In this document: piece by piece, positions 39,406-44,729 of the stretch
Position numbering within the stretch: position 1 is the first letter of the stretch
Layout of the letters: the number at the start of each line of letters is the position of its first letter
Virus record (IMG/VR): IMGVR_UViG_3300027881_001057
Location: 1 to 44,729 of that record
Source: a virus
Strand: one strand, 5' to 3'
Length of the DNA stretch: 44,729 bases
Notes under the pieces: model-generated
Seen by the model: the letters and a program-made list of their open reading frames with translations, nothing else
What the model was told of the DNA's origin: nothing
The model's database searches: none
Made by a program: the position numbers and the translations under genes

Positions 39406-39587
39406 TCGATTGGCTCCTTCGAGTCCATCAAGTGATCTATCAAGTCGTCCCTGTTCGACACGGCAGCCTTCCAATACTTACGTTCTTTGTTTAGCTGCTC
39501 GATCCGTGACGGCCACCAATGGTGATGCCACCAACGTCGGAAGCGAATAGGCAGTTCTCCCATCCAGAATCGAAGGTGCAGGTTCAT
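39402..39587 (-). CDS. Small Trp-rich protein, unknown
   Basis: 61 residues from ATG 39587 after GAGGAGGACAA. MNLHLRFWMGELPIRFRRWW then HHHWWPSR: an amphipathic, aromatic N-terminus suggesting membrane contact. Confidence 0.6.
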   Translation of the reverse strand: MNLHLRFWMGELPIRFRRWWHHHWWPSRIEQLNKERKYWKAAVSNRDDLIDHLMDSKEPIE

Positions 39588-39730
39588 TTGTCCTCCTCGG
39601 GCCAAGCGATTAGGTCTTGGGGTGATGGTTCATGATGGACAGGTTCGACATCCACACCAAGAGCAGCAGCAAACAGTGGACGATCTGTGCTGTCGTAGTA
39701 GCGGAGAGCCTCATCAAGTGCGTCAGTCAT
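39584..39730 (-). CDS. Small acidic protein, unknown
   Basis: 48 residues from ATG 39730 (MTDALDEALRYYDSTDRPLF..., ending DLIAWPEEDK). Its stop overlaps the next ATG (ATGA). Begins like the gene at 39405 (MTD...). Confidence 0.6.
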   Translation of the reverse strand: MTDALDEALRYYDSTDRPLFAAALGVDVEPVHHEPSPQDLIAWPEEDK

Positions 39731-39920
39731 TGATCTGTCCTCCGAGTTTCTTCCATATCCAGGACACGCCGCCTCCGATGAGGGCGATCACGAGCACTAC
39801 TCCGATGATTCTGAGGTAGCCGAGCACTGCGTCTGTGCCACCGATCATGAAGATGATGATCCCCCATATGACTGCTGGTACGGAAAGCCAGATGAGACTC
39901 CCGATGATCCATCTAGTCAC
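39723..39920 (-). CDS. Two-span small membrane protein
   Basis: 65 residues from GTG 39920, which overlaps the upstream stop. WIIGSLIWLSVPAVIWGIII and YLRIIGVVLVIALIGGGVSW are two hydrophobic spans with a basic end (WKKLGGQ). Function unknown. Confidence 0.6.
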   Translation of the reverse strand: MTRWIIGSLIWLSVPAVIWGIIIFMIGGTDAVLGYLRIIGVVLVIALIGGGVSWIWKKLGGQIND

Positions 39921-40401
39921 CGAGTACCTCGCTTGGTAGCCGGTCTTCGTGGTAGGGGCAGAAGGCCAGTACGCCGTCGCCCATGACAACGAACAGGTCA
40001 TCAGCGTCGAGTGTGGAGTTCCAGTCGTGGTCGCGCAGGTCAGTTAGGTGCCTGTCGTAGATGTCGTAGAACCAGAGTCCGTTGTCGAAGTCGTCGCAGA
40101 CGCTTCGGATAAGCAGTACGAGTTCTGTGTCGGTGATGTCGTATGCCCATCCACCGTTGGTTGTTAGCCGCAGGTCATCGACTACATCCTGCGTACGAAC
40201 GTTTAACAGGGGCAGGGAAGTGGTTGGGCCGGGGACGACCACGATATCTACGGTTTTGAGTGTGACCGTGGTCATGGGTGTGGCGACGATGACTGTGGGT
40301 TCGGCGGCTGGACTGTTGATGATGGCGTTGATGATGGTGAACGCGACGAAGGCTCCGAATGCGGCAGCAGCGAGGAATCCGAGAGCGGCCTTGTATATCA
40401 A
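39913..40401 (-). CDS. Membrane-anchored or secreted protein, unknown
   Basis: 162 residues if it starts at TTG 40401, which overlaps the upstream stop; ATG 40434 adds 11. The N-terminus IYKAALGFLAAAAFGAFVAF is a signal anchor. A Thr/Pro linker (ATPMTTVTLKTVDIVVVPGP) is followed by a soluble domain with ELVLLIRSVCDDFDNGLWFY. Extracytoplasmic domain probable. Confidence 0.6.
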   Translation of the reverse strand: MIYKAALGFLAAAAFGAFVAFTIINAIINSPAAEPTVIVATPMTTVTLKTVDIVVVPGPTTSLPLLNVRTQDVVDDLRLTTNGGWAYDITDTELVLLIRSVCDDFDNGLWFYDIYDRHLTDLRDHDWNSTLDADDLFVVMGDGVLAFCPYHEDRLPSEVLGD

Positions 40402-40667
40402 ATGCGCTTGCCGTAACCGTGGTCGAATGGGCACTGCTCGATCCTGACCAAAAGTTCTTGGATCTGCTCGACTACGTCAGGTTCGAAGAGTCGTGCTGAC
40501 CCTGAGCCGTGAGCGTGGACTACTGGTGTGATCATTTCGTTGCGCACCCAGTTGTCCAGCATGCGATATGTGATCCCTGACCGCTGGGCAACCTGCGCAG
40601 AGGTCAGCAGGTCGGGGTAGTCCCCTGCATTGCTGGTGGCCACGTAGTCGGGTGTGGTTGACTTCAC
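40398..40667 (-). CDS. MerR/BldC-like helix-turn-helix protein
   Basis: 89 residues from GTG 40667 (GTGA overlap with the upstream stop). LLTSAQVAQRSGITYRMLDN followed by WVRNEMITPVVHAHGSGSARLF is the MerR-type HTH and wing, with EPDVVEQIQELL after it. Single-domain members act as excisionase-like or BldC-like DNA-binding regulators. Confidence 0.8.
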   Translation of the reverse strand: MKSTTPDYVATSNAGDYPDLLTSAQVAQRSGITYRMLDNWVRNEMITPVVHAHGSGSARLFEPDVVEQIQELLVRIEQCPFDHGYGKRI

Positions 40668-40867
40668 GGCACTATGATACCAAACTGCCGAGGTGGACGC
40701 AACGACTGACCTGCTCTGGTGTCACATTCGGGCAGTTCGTACAGGTGCGCGTCGTATTGCGACAGGCGGATAGGGGCAAGGCCCGAGAGGATGTTGACCG
40801 GCTTATCGCAGTTGTAACAGCGGATTTTCCCTCTACCAGGGCTTGGTGAGCGGCGCTTAGCGGCCAT
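40664..40867 (-). CDS. Small basic CxxC protein, unknown
   Basis: 67 residues from ATG 40867. MAAKRRSPSPGRGKIRCYNC gives a CxxC after a basic tail; ELPECDT is a further Cys. Possible nucleic-acid-binding knuckle. Confidence 0.55.
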   Translation of the reverse strand: MAAKRRSPSPGRGKIRCYNCDKPVNILSGLAPIRLSQYDAHLYELPECDTRAGQSLRPPRQFGIIVP

Positions 40868-40876
40868 TAGGTCGAA

Positions 40877-41194
40877 TTAGCCCGTTTTAGCCGGTTTTAC
40901 GGTGATTTCGAGTCCTCCGCTGTATTCTTCGGGTCCGAACAGGCCTGCGGGGTGTGTTTCGTGCCAAGCGCGGACGTAGTAGGTGCCAGGAACGAATCTG
41001 CCATCAGCATCGGTGAAAAGGTCGTATGGGATGCCGCCGCCTTCCTCGATCTCGAAGCAGGAAGGGCAGAGACACCGAATGTTGTATTCGGGTTCAACAT
41101 CCATTAGCTCGTCGGGTCCTTCGGCTGTCGCTACGACCTCCTGGATGATCCGAGCTTCGATTTCGACTTCGGCTGTGTTGCGGTCACCGAACAC
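40877..41194 (-). CDS. Unknown protein with a CLCPSC motif
   Basis: 105 residues from a GTG at 41194, or 75 from ATG 41104 (MDVEPEYNIRCLCPSCFEIE). The C-terminal half (RFVPGTYYVRAWHETHPAGL) is beta-type. Unassigned. Confidence 0.55.
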   Translation of the reverse strand: MFGDRNTAEVEIEARIIQEVVATAEGPDELMDVEPEYNIRCLCPSCFEIEEGGGIPYDLFTDADGRFVPGTYYVRAWHETHPAGLFGPEEYSGGLEITVKPAKTG

Positions 41195-41226
41195 GGGGGT
41201 TGGTTCAGTATTGGTTTCTACCCAGG

Positions 41227-41466
41227 TCAGCGGTTTCGTTTTCTCTGAGCACGCGCAGTCTTGTTCTTCTTCCGTCGTTGTCTCTTCTCCTGTTCGCGGG
41301 TCTTTCGTTCAGCGAATGCAGCGATCCCTTCCTGGCGTTCTGCGATGAGGATGCGAGCTTCGTCAGCACGGAGGGGAATCATGTCCTGCATCCGTTTGCC
41401 CAACATTTCGACTTCATCGTCGGTGTAGACGTTGCCGGTGTTCGGGTCCACTACAAGCCTCTGCAT
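41227..41466 (-). CDS. Small very basic protein, unknown
   Basis: 79 residues from ATG 41466 (MQRLVVDPNTGNVYTDDEVE). The C-terminus is Arg/Lys-rich (RKTREQEKRQRRKKNKTARA). Probable nucleic-acid-binding or disordered. Overlaps the lysin stop. Confidence 0.6.
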   Translation of the reverse strand: MQRLVVDPNTGNVYTDDEVEMLGKRMQDMIPLRADEARILIAERQEGIAAFAERKTREQEKRQRRKKNKTARAQRKRNR

Positions 41467-41984
41467 TCTCCCCGGTTATACGGTGACCATTGAGTCCAGC
41501 CTGCGGCGTTCTGCAACCAGGCTGCGGCACGCACATTGGCTTCGGGCTGGTAGACCATACCCGAGTCGTAGGACCCGCCTGTCACTTCTCTGGGGACCAT
41601 GTTATCCCATGTGGATCTGAGGAACTGGAATAATCCTGCTGCTGACGATCGCTGGTTCTTGGAGTTGGGATCGCCTGTGAACCCTGTTTCGTAGGCGAGG
41701 AGGCACATGGCGGTGTTCACCTTGTTGGCTGCGAAGTGGCTGGCTACTAGGGGACGCCACTGTTCGACTGATCCTGACCAGGTGGAGGGAGTGCTTCTGG
41801 TCGTGGTGGTGCTGGCTGGCTGGGGATCGAAGTACCAGGGGTGGCGTTCGCTCATGTCTGCTAGGTCGGCGAGTAGCTGCGCTGTGAGACCGTAATCTGC
41901 CTGGGCTGACCACTCCTCCATCCAGTCGTCTAGTTGAACGTTCGTATGAAAGAATAGTCCCAATACAAGTAGAGCTACTAGCAA
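41451..41984 (-). CDS. Lytic transglycosylase / lysozyme-like lysin with signal anchor
   Basis: 177 residues from TTG 41984. The N-terminal hydrophobic segment (LVALLVLGLFF) is a signal anchor. A Thr-rich linker (about 55-70) leads to a domain with LLAYETGF (catalytic Glu99), SSAAGLFQFLRSTW (115-126) and QPEANVRAAAWL, the fold of goose-type/SLT lysozymes that cut peptidoglycan. It lies directly after holin-like genes. Either the endolysin or a virion muramidase. Confidence 0.8.
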   Translation of the reverse strand: MLVALLVLGLFFHTNVQLDDWMEEWSAQADYGLTAQLLADLADMSERHPWYFDPQPASTTTTRSTPSTWSGSVEQWRPLVASHFAANKVNTAMCLLAYETGFTGDPNSKNQRSSAAGLFQFLRSTWDNMVPREVTGGSYDSGMVYQPEANVRAAAWLQNAAGWTQWSPYNRGECRGL

Positions 41985-42008
41985 TATGTGTTCCCCGGTT
42001 GTCGGTCC

Positions 42009-42221
42009 CTATGTGGGCTTGTTGCTCAGTCCGTAGACGCCACCACCCGCGATGATGACCGCGAGGAGGATGACCATCCACTGGTTGAAGCTGATAGTGG
42101 TCAGGCTGTTTCCTGGTTCAAGAGTGACCAGGATGATTCCTTGGAGAAGCACGGTGACGACAGCGAAGACAGCCTTGGCTGCTTTCTGTGCCTCGGTGAC
42201 TGCTGTCTTGAGGATCGTCAT
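42009..42221 (-). CDS. Holin-like membrane protein
   Basis: 70 residues from ATG 42221 (MTILKTAVTEAQKAAKAVFA). Two hydrophobic spans: AVFAVVTVLLQGIILVTL and WMVILLAVIIAGGGVYGL. Size, topology and position before the lysin match holins. Confidence 0.65.
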   Translation of the reverse strand: MTILKTAVTEAQKAAKAVFAVVTVLLQGIILVTLEPGNSLTTISFNQWMVILLAVIIAGGGVYGLSNKPT

Positions 42222-42242
42222 GGCTTCTCATTTTAGTGGACA

Positions 42243-42443
42243 TCATTCCTCTTCTTCGGACCCTTGGTTCCGAGCCTTGAATTTCTGCCACCTTTTACGA
42301 GGTTCGAACGTCTGGATCACAAGCTGCCACAGGACGAGCACACCGCCGAAAAGTCCGATGGTGACCAGCAGGGGGTTGAGTTCGCCTACCCAGTCAGGCA
42401 GGGCCGGAACCCAGGTGTGGTCAGCCAGAATCGTCATCATCAT
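42243..42443 (-). CDS. Single-span small membrane protein, possible second holin
   Basis: 66 residues from ATG 42443. One span (PLLVTIGLFGGVLVLWQLVI) then a basic and finally acidic tail (EPRKRWQKFKARNQGSEEEE). Adjacent to the holin-like gene, so a regulator or pinholin is possible. Confidence 0.6.
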   Translation of the reverse strand: MMMTILADHTWVPALPDWVGELNPLLVTIGLFGGVLVLWQLVIQTFEPRKRWQKFKARNQGSEEEE

Positions 42444-42500
42444 GTTTATGCGGTCGCCGCACCCTCCACCGTAGGAGACTAGCGACAGCCGCCAATACCA

Positions 42501-43202
42501 CTACTGCTTCAGGCGTCGAACCCGCTTCCACGATCCGGTCGCGGTCAGGAAGAGTAGTCCCGCTCCCAGGAGGGAGGCTGCTAGTAGGGCTAGGTCCGCT
42601 TGGTTCCCCCCCGTCAGGGGGAGCGATTTTGGGTCAGTCGTAGTGGGTGTCGTTGGGACTGTTGTAGATGGGGTGGTGACGGTTGTGGCGGGGACGGTGG
42701 TCGTTGTCGGGTCTGTAGTCACAGTCGTCGTCGTCACAGGCAGGGTTGATGTTGTTGTTTCCTGCTCTGTCGTCGTCGTTATCGCAATCGATGACGAGGT
42801 TGTTGTAGAGAGGGTCGTGGTGGTGGTGGGCGCTGATGTTGTTGTCCCCTCTGTTGTCGTCGTGGTCTCTTCTGGAACCGTAGTCGTCGTGGTCGTGACT
42901 GGCTCGTAGCAGAGGATGACGTGGCTGATGTCCTTCTCGCCGGTCTGCCAAAAGTAGGCCGTGCCGACAGTGGGGTTGGGGATCTCCTGATTCTGGTCAG
43001 GACCCGATCCGGCCTTCAGGACCAGTAGGGTCCATACCTGACCTTGCGGAGGTGCTGGCACCACGAAGGGTGTGTCGACCGGCTCGATCTTGATGCCGGT
43101 GGCGCACCAGTGGTCAACTTGGTTGGTGTCGGTGGCAATAGCTGTCAGACCCAAAAGTCCGATAAGGACGACGACGATCGACAGGCCGAGTAGCTTTCTC
43201 AT
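42501..43202 (-). CDS. Cell-wall-anchored surface protein (LPxTG sortase signal)
   Basis: 233 residues from ATG 43202 after a GGGAG site. Signal peptide MRKLLGLSIVVVLIGLLGLT. Folded domain (about 30-105) with two Cys (DHWCATG; HVILCYE). A Thr/Pro-rich stalk (about 105-190, e.g. ETTTTTEGTTTSAPTTTTTL). Then LPLTGG (194-199), a hydrophobic span (LALLAASLLGAGLLFL) and the basic tail WKRVRRLKQ. This is the full sorting signal of sortase substrates, so the host's sortase would attach it to peptidoglycan. Gene order places it next to the lysis genes. Role could be surface modification or receptor masking (inference). Confidence 0.85.
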   Translation of the reverse strand: MRKLLGLSIVVVLIGLLGLTAIATDTNQVDHWCATGIKIEPVDTPFVVPAPPQGQVWTLLVLKAGSGPDQNQEIPNPTVGTAYFWQTGEKDISHVILCYEPVTTTTTTVPEETTTTTEGTTTSAPTTTTTLSTTTSSSIAITTTTEQETTTSTLPVTTTTVTTDPTTTTVPATTVTTPSTTVPTTPTTTDPKSLPLTGGNQADLALLAASLLGAGLLFLTATGSWKRVRRLKQ

Positions 43203-43309
43203 GGGTCTCCCTCAGTGTAAGTGTTGTGTTCGGACTGGGCGAGCATGCCGAGTAACACACCCGCCCGGTCCTTTCTTGAGGCCGATTTCTGCGTCCGACC
43301 TCAATGCTG

Positions 43310-43462
43310 TCAGTCAGTTCCCTCGTATGCGGAGTCGGGTCCCATCCTGTCTGCCTGCTCCCGCGCCGGAAGGATCTCGGGCACGTAAATCGCCAGCCCG
43401 ATCACCAGGACCATCCAGAACACTCCGAGGAATACCCCGACCGTTATCAGTATGTCTTCCAT
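43310..43462 (-). CDS. Single-span small membrane protein
   Basis: 50 residues from ATG 43462 (MEDILITVGVFLGVFWMVLV..., ending DSAYEGTD). One span VFLGVFWMVLVIGLAIYV. Its leader TGATCCCATGGAA also precedes the gene at 44299. Confidence 0.55.
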   Translation of the reverse strand: MEDILITVGVFLGVFWMVLVIGLAIYVPEILPAREQADRMGPDSAYEGTD

Positions 43463-43491
43463 GGGATCACACTATCACGAGGTTTTGACCA

Positions 43492-43659
43492 CTACAAGTG
43501 GTCGACAGTCTCAACGAAGAGCAGGAAGGTTCCGAGGCCTCCAGTGATTATCAGCAGTACCCCGAGGATCGCCCGCAGGATCTCTTCCCGCTTGTAGATG
43601 GCCATGCCGGAAGCGACGAAGAGCGCCCCGATCGTGAACGGCATCAGAAAGTCGATCAT
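43492..43659 (-). CDS. Two-span small membrane protein
   Basis: 55 residues from ATG 43659, overlapping the upstream stop (ATGA). Spans FTIGALFVASGMAIY and AILGVLLIITGGLGTFLLFV. Could be a holin or antiholin. Confidence 0.6.
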   Translation of the reverse strand: MIDFLMPFTIGALFVASGMAIYKREEILRAILGVLLIITGGLGTFLLFVETVDHL

Positions 43660-44084
43660 TTGAGTTCACAGTCGCAACGTACGCCCGTTGCCTTCAGATG
43701 CCCCAACACATAATGCTGTGGCGAGCCGCGCAACCGTGAATGTGTTGCGACATAAACACTGTTGATGCCTCGTACTGAGGTCGAAAAGTGTTTGCGCGCC
43801 GTCTCGACGGTGGGGGTACTCCCATGGGTAGTCAAATCTCGGGGAGGCGCGCCAAGCGTGAGTCTGGCTCCGCCTGAATGGATCAGCCAGTAGAGAAGCC
43901 GGTTCTCGATACGACGGGCATCAGGGGAGATGTAGCCTTTCCGTTCTTCTGGGACGAGACAGCGGACGCAGCGCATCAGTGAGTACATGCCTGTCTCCTC
44001 TGTCAGGTCACCGCGGAAGAGCTTCTCCTGGTTGTCGCCTGCGAGTGGACCTCCACAGGTCAGACACCAGAGTGACTCAATCAT
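43656..44084 (-). CDS. Zinc-ribbon protein, unknown
   Basis: 142 residues from ATG 44084 (ATG 44093 is an alternative). CLTCGG and CVRCLVP form a CxxC/CxxC ribbon. Then YISPDARRIENRLLYWLI and TPTVETARKHFSTSVRGINS suggest a helix-turn-helix-like middle. Ends CDCELK. Possible regulator. Confidence 0.6.
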   Translation of the reverse strand: MIESLWCLTCGGPLAGDNQEKLFRGDLTEETGMYSLMRCVRCLVPEERKGYISPDARRIENRLLYWLIHSGGARLTLGAPPRDLTTHGSTPTVETARKHFSTSVRGINSVYVATHSRLRGSPQHYVLGHLKATGVRCDCELK

Positions 44085-44299
44085 TTCGGCCAATCTGCGT
44101 ATTTCTCGAACTCTCCGATTAGATCATCAGACGTATATTGAACCGAAGCATTGCGACCCTCATAGCTGTAGAGCACATGATGATCCTGGTCAGATACCAT
44201 GAAGTTCGGCCAGCAGAGCTTCCCCCACCAGAGTCGATGAGCCAGCCACTTTCCGTGTCGACAAGCTTGAATGATTCCGATCCTCACATCTAGTTCCAT
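44081..44299 (-). CDS. Unknown protein at the right end of the small-gene operon
   Basis: 72 residues from ATG 44299 (MELDVRIGIIQACRHGKWLA; RLWWGKLCWPNFMVSDQDHH). Beta-rich, aromatic. First gene after the control region, overlapping the next gene by four bases. Confidence 0.65.
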   Translation of the reverse strand: MELDVRIGIIQACRHGKWLAHRLWWGKLCWPNFMVSDQDHHVLYSYEGRNASVQYTSDDLIGEFEKYADWPK

Positions 44300-44548
44300 G
44301 GGATCACCATATCAGATAAGTCAAAGCCCCCGCTTATTCTCCCCTTTCAGGAAGGACACGGAGGCTTCGAGTCATGCTGTCTCGGCCATGACGCCGGAAG
44401 GGTCGTACCTGCCCCGACTCCCCTAAAGACTCGGTAGTCCTGTCGGACAACTCATCGCTCCTAGGACACGATCACACCCATATGATGCGAGCAGGATGTG
44501 ACCCTACCAGATCTGTGGACAGTCGAGTGGACAATCCAGGGGGTCACA

Positions 44549-44566
44549 ATCGTTCACACGAATGAT
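44549..44566. promoter_or_regulatory. GTTCG-type element in the control region
   Basis: ATCGTTCACACGAATGAT: an inverted repeat ATCgTTC/GAAtGAT with the same half-sites. Confidence 0.5.
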
Positions 44567-44569
44567 CCC

Positions 44570-44647
44570 ACCATACGGTCATACGTATGACCAAATCACC
44601 ATACAGTCATACGTATGACCACATCACCAAACGGTCATACGTATGAC
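44570..44647. repeat. Three tandem palindromes at exact 28-base spacing
   Basis: GTCATACGTATGAC occurs at 44578, 44606 and 44634. The first is part of a 16-base perfect palindrome (GGTCATACGTATGACC). Flanks (CACCATAC, AAATCACC) are also nearly repeated. Iteron or operator array. Confidence 0.9.
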
Positions 44648-44677
44648 GCTACTACGAGACCAACTACAGGACGACTC

Positions 44678-44690
44678 TCGTTCGAACATT
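44678..44690. promoter_or_regulatory. GTTCGAAC element near the right edge
   Basis: TCGTTCGAACATT, followed by A/T-rich sequence that could be a promoter for a rightward gene. Confidence 0.5.
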
Positions 44691-44729
44691 CTCAAATATT
44701 TTCAACCTGAAATGGCGCGCAAGTGCATG

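Larger units (their letters stand above)
44300..44729. other. Non-coding control region at the right edge
   Basis: No gene found in about 430 bases. It holds two GTTCG-type elements (near 44549-44566 and 44678-44690), three 28-base-spaced palindromes and A/T-richer DNA at the edge. A plus-strand ATG at 44712 (MARKCM...) could open a gene running out of the window, but it has no ribosome site. Confidence 0.6.

Noticed and set aside
42600-42625. GC-rich hairpin as a terminator
   Set aside because: It lies within the codons for the LPLTGG signal, so the inverted repeat is probably a coding effect.
42643-42909. Plus-strand frame full of Val-Val repeats
   Set aside because: Antisense image of the Thr-rich stalk of the LPxTG protein.
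44570-44647. CRISPR-like array in the 28-base repeats
   Set aside because: Only three copies, the repeated part is a palindrome and the intervening 14 bases are also conserved, so they are not spacers. No cas genes are present.

Overview
This window is part of the genome of a tailed, double-stranded DNA phage with a siphovirus-type module order. The left edge cuts the tape measure gene and the right edge ends in a non-coding control region, so the window is a fragment. The host is most likely a Gram-positive actinobacterium. The reasons are an LPxTG sortase signal on a phage protein with a Thr/Pro-rich stalk, many GTG/TTG starts, extended -10 promoters and apparently leaderless genes. No host genes, insertion sequences, integrase or CRISPR array were seen.

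Layout. (1) 1-17.4 kb, minus strand, read right to left: putative small terminase, large terminase, a small unknown gene, portal, maturation protease, scaffold, decoration-like protein, major capsid, head-completion and connector genes, major tail protein, tail assembly chaperones made by -1 frameshifting, and the tape measure protein. Hairpin terminators follow the capsid and tail-tube genes, and each is followed by a new promoter. (2) 17.4-21.0 kb: small genes, including a LexA-like winged-helix protein without a protease domain, one plus-strand gene divergent from it, and several zinc-ribbon proteins. (3) 21.0-31.0 kb, minus strand: tail-tip and fibre genes. The largest is a 1473-residue protein with about 54 copies of a 20-22 residue repeat. 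(4) 31.06-36.14 kb, plus strand: about 30 tRNA genes covering all 20 amino acids, including an initiator-like tRNA. They are interleaved with two plus-strand protein genes, a minus-strand 2-oxoglutarate oxygenase-like gene, and spacers that fold into strong stems. (5) 36.1-44.3 kb, mostly minus strand: a tightly packed run of small genes (ribbon-helix-helix, MerR-like, zinc-ribbon and membrane proteins), then a lysis region (transglycosylase, holin-like proteins) next to the LPxTG protein. (6) 44.3-44.73 kb: non-coding, with three 28-bp-spaced palindromes.

How it fits together. Two promoter-associated signals recur. One is an extended -10 (TGC-TAgcAT or TGC-TATcTT). The other is a near-palindromic element around GTTCGTACGAAC, found at more than 18 gene starts. 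It probably binds a phage regulator, and the LexA-like protein is the leading candidate because a copy of the element lies at its own start. The tRNA set would partly free late structural-gene translation from host tRNA supply.

The main novel candidates are the operator network, the structured tRNA spacers, the cell-wall-anchored phage protein and the giant repeat protein. Everything here comes from reading the sequence; no homology search was possible.
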